64,000 nt of DNA from Bradyrhizobium sp. U87765 SZCCT0048 (GTDB lineage Bacteria > Pseudomonadota > Alphaproteobacteria > Rhizobiales > Xanthobacteraceae). Shown piece by piece: positions 57,601 to 64,000 of the stretch (position 1 is the stretch's first letter; every line of letters starts with the position of its first letter). The notes under the pieces were generated by a model. That model saw only the letters and a program-made list of their open reading frames with translations. It ran no database searches and had not been told where the DNA came from. The stretch spans positions 62,001 to 126,000 of the forward strand of contig NZ_JAFCMM010000006.1 in the NCBI RefSeq assembly GCF_018131225.1, in the 5' to 3' direction. A program made the position numbers and the translations under genes.

Positions 57601-57720
57601 ACGGCGAGTGCCGAGGTGAAGTGGCTGAACGGCTGGTCGATGGCTGCGACCTTCGAAGGTGAGTTCTCGAAGGTCACGTCGTCCTATGGCGGCAAGGGTG
57701 TGCTGCGCTACGCCTGGTAA
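54610..57720 (+). CDS. Autotransporter with a PAP2-type phosphatase passenger
   Basis: A 1036-residue secreted or surface protein. The signal peptide ends near GAQAQ (about residue 35). The passenger (about 90-330) has the PAP2/class A acid phosphatase motifs RP (232-233), PSGH (258-261) and SR-x5-H-x3-D (S293, R294, H300, D304). The lysine expected seven residues before the first RP arginine is Gln225. A short beta-helix autotransporter repeat region (LTLAGSDVVTTNVTIANGGT ... GTLAPGNGPGTS) follows, and from about 755 a C-terminal beta-barrel ending in LRYAW. It should display a phosphatase outside the cell. GTG start with GGGGG-type purines upstream. Flanked by two related chemoreceptor genes. 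Confidence 0.88.
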   Translation: MNRTSESRFRARLLQSTALVVFVTSAVGAQAQTANTTVANVNVLNLLSPFLGLNASAVGQATLQANLQQAIAINNGATPTQQQLAISDKNLLGSASNTVTGLAGTWGVAANLAGGLPAQAPIGGITPQQAVGGLGVQLGAIFQTGVGGGTGGPLANTVALLTKAYSVTGSDLGTAKNYFANGTINGTVTAVAPAGYALPTFNGLPNKTDSVYDLAYGINNTQPGQNIYGDSRPAQVSNQIKLFDPTALNGINTNPSFPSGHTNYAYTDSILIGMMVPELYQSMLLRASEYANSRIVLGVHYPLDIIASRAFVGYDLAQALTNPAYINNAATTGTALNLPSLLTQGTTELRAYLAAQCGNTVAACAASSANTTGDPYLASAANQALYQQRLTYGLPTLSFAQAPREAAPTGGPDASILLAPVYGGSTAAAQQIAPTGGLYGNLQTSTINQIIVNTETNALAAFYGTALSYWARIDLYSAVGYFQNLTGTLTLAGSDVVTTNVTIANGGTLAGTGTVASTVVSSGGTLAPGNGPGTSLTINGNLAFQSGATYLVQMNATAASSTTVTGTAALAGNVQLSAANNAYKFGASTILTSAGLNGSQFSSLVLPTGISGSLAYSPTAVTVNLTSSLGQVSGANGNQRAVGGGLDNAFNTSGNVGGLGAIFTGNVQQNLTQAAGENAAGAQQTSFNAMTQFTTSLLDPSGAGRGDAGGGGGPFAYADDGDLGVSAYAAAGRKRSGGERDAYGLLTKAPPAPAYAPGWAVWAMGFGGGQTTQGNTAQGSSSTSSSLYGAAVGADYRIAPDTVAGFALAGGGTAFTTSGGLGSGRSDLFQAGAFVRQTVGAAYLAGALAYGWQDITTDRSVTIAGLDRLHASFNANTYSGRLEGGYRFVTPWMGLTPYAAGQVTLLDLPAYAETALAGTSTFALAYAGRSVTDTRSELGLRADRTFAMATGLLTLRGRLAWAHDFDPSRAASATFQSLPGASFVVNGARQASDSALTTASAEVKWLNGWSMAATFEGEFSKVTSSYGGKGVLRYAW

Positions 57721-57748
57721 GCGCGGCGCCGTGATCGCTGAAACGCTG

Positions 57749-57776
57749 CGGCCCCGGCGGATATCCGCCGGGGCCG
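57749..57776. terminator. Perfect 28-bp palindrome between convergent genes
   Basis: Two 14-base arms with no loop bases, centred on the GATATC at 57760-57765 and reading CGGCCCCGGCGG from the left. It lies between the autotransporter stop and the chemoreceptor stop, so it can serve as a terminator for both strands. No T run follows on either side. Confidence 0.65.
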
Positions 57777-57816
57777 TCGACTTTGGAGGGGGCGTCGTTG
57801 CGGACCGCCGCGCCGT

Positions 57817-59166
57817 TCAGGCCGCGCGCACGGTCGCCAGGAATTTGTCGACCTCGGCGCGCAGCTGTGCGGACTGCTGCGACAGCGCGGTCGCCGACGA
57901 CAGCACCTCGCCGGCCGCGGTGCCGGTCTCGCTCGCCGCGCGGGTGACATTGCCGATGCTCGCGGAGACGCGCCCGGTGCCGTCGGCCGCCTGCTGCACA
58001 TTGCGGGCGATCTCGTTGGTCGCGGCGCCCTGCTGCTCGACCGCCGAGGCGATAGTGGTGGAGATCTCCTGCATCGACTTGACCACGCTATTGATGCCGG
58101 CGATTGCCGTGACGGCCTCGGCGGTCGACATCTGGATGTCACCGATCTGGGAGGCGATCTGGGCGGTCGCCTTCGCGGTCTGCTCCGCCAGCGATTTAAC
58201 CTCCTGGGCGACCACGGCGAAGCCGCGGCCGGCATCGCCGGCGCGGGCCGCCTCGATGGTGGCATTGAGCGCCAGCAGGTTGGTTTGGGACGCGATGTTG
58301 GTGATGAGATCGACGATGGTGCCGATCTCCTTGGTGCTCTCCGACAGGCGGTTGATGCGCTCGGCGGTGTGGTCGGCGTCGCGCGCGGCCTCGCTGGCGA
58401 TGCGGGCGGAATCGTTGACGCGGCGGCTGATCTCGGTGATCGAGCTGGTCAGCTCCTCCGTCGCCGCCGCGACCGAACGCACATTGGTGGTCGCCCGCTC
58501 CGACGCCTCCGCCACGGTGTTGGATTGCGTCGCGGTCTCCTCGGCGGTTCCGGTCATGGTCTGCGCCGACACCTGCAACTGCTCGGCGGCGGCGGCGACG
58601 GTGTCGACCACGCCGCCGACCGCCTGCTCGAAGTCGGTGGCGAGCCGTTCCAGCGTCGCCCGGCGGTCGCGCCGGCCGGCGTCGATGTACACCGCGAGGG
58701 CGAGATCCATGTCGAGCATCGCGGCCTTCGTGATCGCCTTTTGCACGGCGATGCGGCGTGCGGTGATGTTGCGGTCGAAGCGGCCGGAGGCGGGCAAGCG
58801 GGTGGCGATGGCCTCGAGCAGGCCGTTGACCAGTGCGTTGTAGCCGCCGATGTACCAGCGCGGTTCGAGGCCGAGGCGGTTGTGCACCTCGCCGATCTTG
58901 GTGACGGAGGTCTCGTAGGCCTCGCTGAACTCGCCATCCATGATCACGCCCCAGTGCCGCAGCTGCATCGCCTTGGCGTGCATCATGTGCTCGCGGCTCC
59001 TGAAGAACGCCGACGTCTCCTCGAAGCGCGCGACATGCTCATAGAATTGATCGAGCACCGCCGGCAGCTCGGCGAGGACGAAGGGCTTCGCCTCGCGCAG
59101 CAACGCCATGGTGGCGGGATCGATCATGTTGAAGGAAAGACGACGCGATATGCTTTCGCTGGCCAT
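57817..59166 (-). CDS. Second globin-coupled methyl-accepting chemotaxis protein
   Basis: A 449-residue paralogue of the chemoreceptor at 51616, very similar throughout. Protoglobin domain at about 8-165, with RSREHMMHAKAMQLRHWGVIMDG and IGEVHNRLGLEPRWYIGGYN (His95 as likely proximal ligand), then the same MCP signalling hairpin. The ATG at 59166 is preferred: GGAGGGG lies nine bases before it, while an ATG at 59172 is too close. The differences between the two copies lie mainly in the globin and linker parts, so they may have different ligand affinity. Confidence 0.93.
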   Translation of the reverse strand: MASESISRRLSFNMIDPATMALLREAKPFVLAELPAVLDQFYEHVARFEETSAFFRSREHMMHAKAMQLRHWGVIMDGEFSEAYETSVTKIGEVHNRLGLEPRWYIGGYNALVNGLLEAIATRLPASGRFDRNITARRIAVQKAITKAAMLDMDLALAVYIDAGRRDRRATLERLATDFEQAVGGVVDTVAAAAEQLQVSAQTMTGTAEETATQSNTVAEASERATTNVRSVAAATEELTSSITEISRRVNDSARIASEAARDADHTAERINRLSESTKEIGTIVDLITNIASQTNLLALNATIEAARAGDAGRGFAVVAQEVKSLAEQTAKATAQIASQIGDIQMSTAEAVTAIAGINSVVKSMQEISTTIASAVEQQGAATNEIARNVQQAADGTGRVSASIGNVTRAASETGTAAGEVLSSATALSQQSAQLRAEVDKFLATVRAA

Positions 59167-59292
59167 GCCCATGCCCCTCCGTTGATTCCCTGCCACGGAA
59201 TCTAGGCGAGCGGCGCGAATCGCGTAAACGCGAAAAAGCGCCCGGTGGCAGCATCTAAGCGATCGTACCTACGGATGTACGGCACGCCATGG

Positions 59293-59329
59293 CGCGCCAC
59301 GATGATGTCTCAGACATCATCGTGGCGCG
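59293..59329. terminator. Long perfect hairpin after the flavin monooxygenase gene
   Basis: Arms CGCGCCACGATGATGTC and its exact complement, separated by three bases: 17 bp without a mismatch. It lies 14 bases beyond the stop of the minus-strand monooxygenase gene. No T run follows on either strand, so it may act as an RNA 3' end stabiliser or a protein-binding palindrome. Confidence 0.65.
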
Positions 59330-59343
59330 TTCGGGGCGGCCGC

Positions 59344-60840
59344 CTAGCCAGCGGCGGCGCGATATTGCGGCGCCGAGGCGAGGAAGCGGGCGTAGGCGTC
59401 GGCATTCGGCGGCGTGAACTTCTCGGCGAGCGGATTGCGCCGGCGCGTGGTGGCGCCGATGTCGGCGATCAATTCGTCGAAGTGCTTGTAGTGGTAGGGC
59501 GCGACGCACAGCCCGCCATAGACGCCCGCGGCCGGGCGTTCGACGCGCTTGAAGTTCAGCATCATCTCGATGTTGTCGCGCATCTGCTGCGCCGTCGGCT
59601 GCTGCTTGAGCTGGCCGTCGGCATAGCGCACCAGCCAGTTGGCGGCGAGATCGGCGCACAGCACGGTGCAGAAGCTGGAGTTGAAGCCGACGAAGCCCAT
59701 GTCGGGCAGGTCGGGATTGGCGATCAGGCGGTAGAGACGATACTGCCCGTCGGGATCGACCAGCTTGGCGCGATACGCCTCGGGCAGGAACGGCACGCCG
59801 AGCTTGTAGCCGATCGCCAGCACGGCGATGTCGGCGGGAATGCGCTGGCCGCCGGTGGTGACGACGCTGTTGCCTTCATAGTGATCGAAGCTGCCGCGCA
59901 CCGCCTTGATGCGGCCGTCGGCGACCATCGGGAAGAAGCCGGGGGTCGCGATCGGCACCGAGCAGTTGATGCCGTCCTCGATGCGCTCCTTCGGCACCAT
60001 GTCGCACTTGCCGAGCTTGAGCTGCAGCTTGAGCAGGCTTTCCAGCCCGCGCCAGTTCGCCCACACCAGCGGCTTGGCGAGGCTGTGCATCAGCCGCGAC
60101 AGCGGGCCGATGCCCCAGCTGCGGAACATCTCTTCCTGGGCGCGGATGTAGAGGATGCGCTTGAAGTTGATGAGGCCGCCGATGAAGTAGGGGATGCGCC
60201 ACACCGGCTCGCGATAGACCAGCGTGACGTTTGCGGCGCCGGCGTTGACGGCGTTGACGACGATGTCGGTCGCCGACTTCGAGCCGCCGAGCACGACGAT
60301 GCTGCGGCCCCTGGCCGTGCTGGCGTCGTTGTACTGCGACGAGTGCAGGATCTGGCCGCCCTGCGCCTTGAAGGCGTCCTCGCCGGGCAGCGTCAGGGTC
60401 TGTCGCTCGTTGAACTGGCCGGTGCAGACCGCGACGAAGTCGAAATCTTCCTGGCTGTCGCGGCCGTCGGGATTGCGCAGCGTCAGCGTCCAGCCGGCCT
60501 TGCCGTCGGCGCGCCGCGCCATGGCGGTGACCGAAGTGTTGAAGCGCATGGCGCGTTCGAGGTCATGGCTGCGGGCATAGTCCTTGAGATAGGCGTGGAC
60601 CTGCGGTCCTTTCGGCCATTCCGGATAGGACGCCGGCATCGCCTTGTCGGTGTAGCGGTAGAGCTCCTTCGGACTCTGGGTCTGCACATCGGGATAGGAG
60701 CGGGCGGGCTCCCATACGCCGCCGAGGTCGCCGCTGCGCTCGATGATGGTGACGGTGTGGCCGCGCGCGGCGAAAGCCTTCGCGGCGGCGAGCCCGGATA
60801 TGCCGGCGCCGATCACGCCCACATGCTTCTGCTTGACCAT
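59344..60840 (-). CDS. Flavin-containing monooxygenase
   Basis: A 498-residue FAD/NADPH monooxygenase. FAD motif GVIGAGISGLAAAKAF, the FMO-type GQILHSSQYND and the NADPH motif VVLGGSKSATDIV are present, with LAIGYK in the C-terminal third. It could act on a sulfur or nitrogen atom, or as a Baeyer-Villiger type oxygenase of ketones; the sequence does not decide. GGAGGAAGACC precedes the ATG at 60840. A cupin gene lies 155 bases upstream on the same strand. Confidence 0.9.
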   Translation of the reverse strand: MVKQKHVGVIGAGISGLAAAKAFAARGHTVTIIERSGDLGGVWEPARSYPDVQTQSPKELYRYTDKAMPASYPEWPKGPQVHAYLKDYARSHDLERAMRFNTSVTAMARRADGKAGWTLTLRNPDGRDSQEDFDFVAVCTGQFNERQTLTLPGEDAFKAQGGQILHSSQYNDASTARGRSIVVLGGSKSATDIVVNAVNAGAANVTLVYREPVWRIPYFIGGLINFKRILYIRAQEEMFRSWGIGPLSRLMHSLAKPLVWANWRGLESLLKLQLKLGKCDMVPKERIEDGINCSVPIATPGFFPMVADGRIKAVRGSFDHYEGNSVVTTGGQRIPADIAVLAIGYKLGVPFLPEAYRAKLVDPDGQYRLYRLIANPDLPDMGFVGFNSSFCTVLCADLAANWLVRYADGQLKQQPTAQQMRDNIEMMLNFKRVERPAAGVYGGLCVAPYHYKHFDELIADIGATTRRRNPLAEKFTPPNADAYARFLASAPQYRAAAG

Positions 60841-60995
60841 GGTCTTCCTCCGGAATGGTCGTGGATGAAATGCCGTGTGCCGGGCCGTCCCTTGCCCGTG
60901 GATGCGCGCAGGGCATGCGCCGCCGGGCGCGCTCCGCGTGCGGCGGAGCGCGTGGGGCATCTGCGATGCGGCGAAATGCAGCCGTGCGGGCCGCG

Positions 60996-61445
60996 TTATT
61001 CGTTGGCTTCAGGCGGCAGGAAGTCGACCTCGTGCTCGGCAGAGATGCGCACCACCTCGGCTGGATCGGTCAGGTTGTGAAGCTTTTCGAACAGCGCTTC
61101 GAGCTTCTGCATCGGCGACACCCAGAACAGCGCGCGCGCCGGCTTGTCCGACTTGTTGAAGTAGCCATGCGGGATGCCGCGCGGCATGCGCACGAGATCG
61201 CCGGCCTTGGCCTTGAGCCAGACGCCGTCGAGCTTGAGGTCGAGTTCGCCCTCCTGCACCAGGATGAATTCCTCCTGGGTGGGATGGACGTGCACCGGCA
61301 CGAACTGGCCGGGATCGCTGTTGGTTTCGAAGGCGAACGCGGAGTCGGTCACGGCCTTGGGAAAATAGACCTGGCCGAGAATGTTCCAGGTCTTGCCATT
61401 GTAGCCGGTGCCGTTGGCGGTGATGCCCTTTTCGAGTTTAGCCAT
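60996..61445 (-). CDS. Cupin-domain protein
   Basis: A 149-residue single-domain cupin: VPVHVHPTQEEFILVQEGELDL gives the metal-binding HxH and glutamate, and MPRGIPHGYFN the last histidine. It could be a small metal-dependent oxygenase/isomerase or a ligand-binding protein. AGGAGG upstream fixes the start at 61445. It is probably transcribed with the flavin monooxygenase downstream and stands divergent from the AraC-type gene. The 276-base gap to that gene carries the AT-rich motif at 61674. Confidence 0.87.
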   Translation of the reverse strand: MAKLEKGITANGTGYNGKTWNILGQVYFPKAVTDSAFAFETNSDPGQFVPVHVHPTQEEFILVQEGELDLKLDGVWLKAKAGDLVRMPRGIPHGYFNKSDKPARALFWVSPMQKLEALFEKLHNLTDPAEVVRISAEHEVDFLPPEANE

Positions 61446-61673
61446 GGTCGTCCTCCTGGTGTGATGTCGCCGGCAGCTTCGGGCCGGCAAGGCGGAGGTG
61501 TCTAGCCGTTAAACGAATCCGGATCGGCACGCGGCGTTGCTGCGATGCGATAACGTTCGCCAGCGCCATGGCGCGGGTCGCCACGGCACAAAATGCGGCA
61601 GCCGGGTGCGCAGCACGCGGGCAGGGTGACTGCATTTCGCGCTGCGATAGCCCTTTCACGTTTGGCACGCCGG

Positions 61674-61694
61674 TATATTATAGGTTTCAAATAA
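61674..61694 (-). promoter_or_regulatory. AT-rich motif between the cupin and AraC genes
   Basis: On the minus strand it reads TTATTTGAAACCTATAATAT plus A. It matches 18 of 21 bases of the motif at 62818-62838 before the SDR gene. It lies 27 bases upstream of the AraC-type start and 228 bases from the cupin start. The ends TTAT/ATAA are symmetric. Confidence 0.65.
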
Positions 61695-61721
61695 CAGCGC
61701 GGGCCGATCGAGAGCCGGGCG

Positions 61722-62750
61722 ATGGGGATGGACATCACGAGGAACGAAGCTGCCGCGCCGACGGGCCGCGCGATGCGGCTTGCCGCCTTCAGCCGCGTCG
61801 CGACCGGACGGCTCGACGATGCCGCCGCGGAGATCGGCCGCATCTTCTGTCCGCACGATCTCGTGCCGCTGCACGGCGCCGGCGATTTCTATGCCCGCCA
61901 CAACTGCGCATCCTATGACGGCATCTCCATCAACTACGTCGCGTATGGCGGCGCGGTGTCGATCGACCCCGGATGCCTCGAGCGCTTTTTCCTGCTGCAG
62001 TTGCCGCTCGGCGGCGTCGCGCGCATCCGCACCGCGGCGCGCGAGATCGCGACGGCGCCCGGCGTTGCGGCGTCGCTGCTGTCGCCGACCCTGTCGACGC
62101 GAATGGTCTGGGAGGGCGACTGCGCGCAACTCATCCTGCTGGTGGAGCGGCGTCTCGTCGAGCAGCGCGCCGCAGCACTCGCCGGCAGGGCGGTGCAGCC
62201 GGTCGAGTTCGAGCCGGCGGTGGATCTGACCGGGGCAGCGGGGCAGGCCCTGCAGGCGGAGATGGCGCATCTCGCCGATCTCGCCGAGCATCTCGGCCCC
62301 GGCGGCGACCTGCCGCCGCTCGCCGCCGCCAACCTGCGCGAGACGCTGCTCGATGCGCTGCTCAACGGCCAGTCCCATGGCTTGTCGGCGGCGATCGAGG
62401 TGTTCGCCGGCCGTGCCGACAACCTGCCGGCGGCGCTGCGGCGGGCGCGCGACTATCTCGACGCCAACGCCACCGAGCCACTCGACCTCGCCGATCTCGC
62501 CGACGCCGCCGGCACCGGCATTCGCGCCCTGCAGCTCGGCTTCCGCCGCCACTTCGGCACCTCGATCTCCGAGATGCTGCTCGACGTCCGCCTCGCCCAT
62601 CTCCACGCCCGCCTGCGCAGGGCGCCGGCCGATGCGCGCGTCACCGACCTCGCGTTCGAGCTCGGCTTCACCCATCTCAGCCGCATGGCCAGCGCCTACC
62701 GCGCCAAGTTCGGCGAGACGCCGTCCGCCACGCTGCGCCGCATGAGCTGA
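61722..62750 (+). CDS. AraC-family transcriptional regulator
   Basis: A 342-residue activator-type regulator. An N-terminal AraC-ligand-like domain (about 20-200: DLVPLHGAGDFYARHNCASYDGISINYVAYGG) is followed by the C-terminal double HTH (PLDLADLADAAGTGIRALQLGFRRHFGTSISEMLL and RVTDLAFELGFTHLSRMASAYRAKFGETPSATLRR). Similar proteins control aromatic-acid degradation. ATG at 61722 or 61728. It likely acts on the two matching AT-rich motifs beside its own start and before the SDR gene. Confidence 0.9.
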   Translation: MGMDITRNEAAAPTGRAMRLAAFSRVATGRLDDAAAEIGRIFCPHDLVPLHGAGDFYARHNCASYDGISINYVAYGGAVSIDPGCLERFFLLQLPLGGVARIRTAAREIATAPGVAASLLSPTLSTRMVWEGDCAQLILLVERRLVEQRAAALAGRAVQPVEFEPAVDLTGAAGQALQAEMAHLADLAEHLGPGGDLPPLAAANLRETLLDALLNGQSHGLSAAIEVFAGRADNLPAALRRARDYLDANATEPLDLADLADAAGTGIRALQLGFRRHFGTSISEMLLDVRLAHLHARLRRAPADARVTDLAFELGFTHLSRMASAYRAKFGETPSATLRRMS

Positions 62751-62811
62751 GCGGCGCTGCCATCGGATTCACGATGCTGACAGCCGCCTGCCGCCGGGCG
62801 GGCCGCGTTCC

Positions 62812-62840
62812 TTGCAATTATTTCAAGCCTAAAATATATT
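62812..62840 (+). promoter_or_regulatory. Promoter with AT-rich motif before the SDR gene
   Basis: TTGCAA (62812-62817), a 17-base spacer and TATATT (62835-62840) form a good promoter. The spacer and -10 region contain TTATTTCAAGCCTAAAATAT (62818-62837), related to the motif at 61674-61694 and, more distantly, to the blocks at 35410 and 47393. Confidence 0.68.
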
Positions 62841-62864
62841 GCGGGCCGCACAGCGAGGTCGACA

Positions 62865-63626
62865 ATGGCAGCATTCTCCCGTTCCACCCACGCGCTTGTC
62901 ACCGGTGGTGGCCGGGGCATTGGTCTGGCCATCGCCGCGGCGCTGTCGGGCGCCGGCGCCACCGTGACGGTGCTTGGCCGCCAGCGTGAGGCCCTCGATG
63001 CCGCGGTCGCGTCTGGCGTGGCGCATCATGCCGCGGTGGCCGATGTCGCCGACGCTGCCTCGGTCGGCGCCGCGATCGCGGAAGCCGCCGCGCGCCAGCC
63101 GGTCGATCTGCTCATTGCCAATGCCGGCGCGGCCGAGTCCGCGCCGTTCGTCAAATCCGATGCCGCGTTGTTCCAGCGCATGCTCGACGTCAATCTGATG
63201 GGCGTGGTCAACGCCACCCATGCAGTGTTGCGGCCGATGCTGGAACGCAAGGCGGGGCGGATCGTCGCCGTGGCCTCGACCGCGGGGCTGAAGGGCTATT
63301 CCTACGTCTCGGCGTACTGCGCGGCGAAGCACGCGGTGGTCGGCCTGGTGCGCTCGCTCGCCCTCGAAGTCGCCGCCAGCGGTGTCACCGTCAACGCGGT
63401 GTGTCCGGGCTTCACTGACACCGATCTCGTCGCCGGCAGCCTCGACGTCATCATGAAGAAGACCGGCCGCAGCCGCGATGCGGCGGTCGCGGAACTCGCC
63501 AAGCACAATCCGCAGGGGCGCCTCGTGACGCCGGCGGAAGTCGCCGATACGGTGCTGTGGCTGTGTGGCCCCGGCGCGTCTGCCGTCACCGGCCAGGCCA
63601 TCGCGGTGGCCGGCGGCGAGATCTGA
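62865..63626 (+). CDS. Short-chain dehydrogenase/reductase
   Basis: A 253-residue classical SDR: cofactor motif TGGGRGIG, NAG in LLIANAGA, catalytic serine in VASTAGLKGYS and YCAAK for the tyrosine/lysine pair, PG motif NAVCPGFTDT. It probably oxidises a 3-hydroxyacyl-CoA or similar alcohol with NAD, given the enoyl-CoA hydratase gene that follows. GAGG lies before the ATG. Probably first gene of an operon continuing past the window. Confidence 0.92.
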   Translation: MAAFSRSTHALVTGGGRGIGLAIAAALSGAGATVTVLGRQREALDAAVASGVAHHAAVADVADAASVGAAIAEAAARQPVDLLIANAGAAESAPFVKSDAALFQRMLDVNLMGVVNATHAVLRPMLERKAGRIVAVASTAGLKGYSYVSAYCAAKHAVVGLVRSLALEVAASGVTVNAVCPGFTDTDLVAGSLDVIMKKTGRSRDAAVAELAKHNPQGRLVTPAEVADTVLWLCGPGASAVTGQAIAVAGGEI

Positions 63627-63688
63627 CCGTCCGCACGCGGGCGCAACCACCCACGACCTTACATCAGGAAAACCGTCCGGGAGATCCC

Positions 63689-64000
63689 ATGACCAGCTTT
63701 GCCAACCCCGTCACCCTGCCGCTCGCGGCGTATGCGCCGAAGCACTTCCTGCTGGCCGTCGACGGCGGCGTGGCGACTGTGACGCTGAACCGGCCGGAGC
63801 GCAAGAATCCGCTGACCTTCGAGAGCTACCGCGAGCTGGTCGATTTCTTTCGCGCCTGCGCCCATGACGACGCTGTCAAGACCATCGTGGTCACTGGCGC
63901 CGGCGGCAACTTCTCCTCCGGCGGCGACGTGTTCGAGATCATCGGCCCGCTGGTGAAGATGGACACCAAGGGCCTCACGGCGTTCACCCGCATGACCGGC
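63689..64000 (+). CDS. Enoyl-CoA hydratase/isomerase family protein (cut by the window edge)
   Basis: The first 104 residues of a crotonase-fold protein: VATVTLNRPERKNPLTFESYRELVDFFRACAHDDAVKTIVVTGAGGNFSSGGDVFEI. The oxyanion-hole part GNFSSGGDV is complete. The gene runs off the right end. With the SDR it suggests beta-oxidation-like breakdown of a CoA-bound aromatic or alicyclic acid under the AraC regulator. GGAGA/TC upstream of the ATG is moderate. Confidence 0.9.
   Translation, partial: MTSFANPVTLPLAAYAPKHFLLAVDGGVATVTLNRPERKNPLTFESYRELVDFFRACAHDDAVKTIVVTGAGGNFSSGGDVFEIIGPLVKMDTKGLTAFTRMTG

Overview
The window is a very GC-rich alphaproteobacterial chromosome segment. Gene families, codon use and two abundant families of dispersed intergenic palindromic repeats all point to Bradyrhizobium, Rhodopseudomonas or another Nitrobacteraceae member; that placement is inferred from family resemblance. 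No phage, insertion sequence, CRISPR array or rRNA/tRNA gene was recognised. Nearly all space is taken by metabolic, transport and regulatory genes in short operons.

Layout from the left. An HU protein (312-611) is followed by a cytochrome P450, a LuxR-type regulator and a branched-chain-type ABC transporter (697-8227). The P450 and transporter promoters share a 26-bp operator-like site, suggesting one uptake-and-oxidation module under the LuxR protein. A GntR regulator faces an AaeB/AaeX/AaeA-type efflux operon (8318-12420) across two matching candidate operators. Small PilZ, LapA-like and HdeD-like genes follow. The block at 14091-25623 is built around molybdenum: an NAD-dependent formate dehydrogenase (fused FdsG-FdsB plus FdsA), then mobA, mobB and three MoeA homologues. 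One homologue lacks the usual MoeA signature motifs, one is fused to a substrate-binding-protein-like domain and one is ordinary. A serine acetyltransferase lies inside this block.

From 25924 to 29548 lies a nitrate/sulfonate/taurine-type ABC importer preceded by a short translationally coupled reading frame. A hipBA toxin-antitoxin operon (29819-31430) has four candidate operators. Next come a LysR/MFS pair, a flavin reductase-MarR fusion facing a NicX-like dihydroxypyridine dioxygenase, a tautomerase, a GlxA-like regulator, and an SRPBCC-ArsR pair with two matching palindromic operators. A five-gene catabolic operon (47344 leftward to 41010: alpha/beta hydrolase, acyl-CoA-dehydrogenase-like flavoprotein, acyl-CoA ligase, octopine-dehydrogenase-like protein, 3-hydroxyacyl-CoA dehydrogenase) carries almost the same 32-bp promoter block as nicX, so the two are probably one regulon.

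The right end holds ilvD, a PaiB-like protein, a beta-hydroxyacid dehydrogenase, two paralogous soluble globin-coupled chemoreceptors flanking a class V aminotransferase and a PAP2-phosphatase autotransporter, a flavin monooxygenase with a cupin, and an AraC regulator followed by an SDR and a truncated enoyl-CoA hydratase. The AraC and SDR promoters share another 21-bp motif related to the nicX block. The most interesting material in the window is these linked promoter motifs, the MoeA trio and the phosphatase autotransporter between twin oxygen-sensor receptors.
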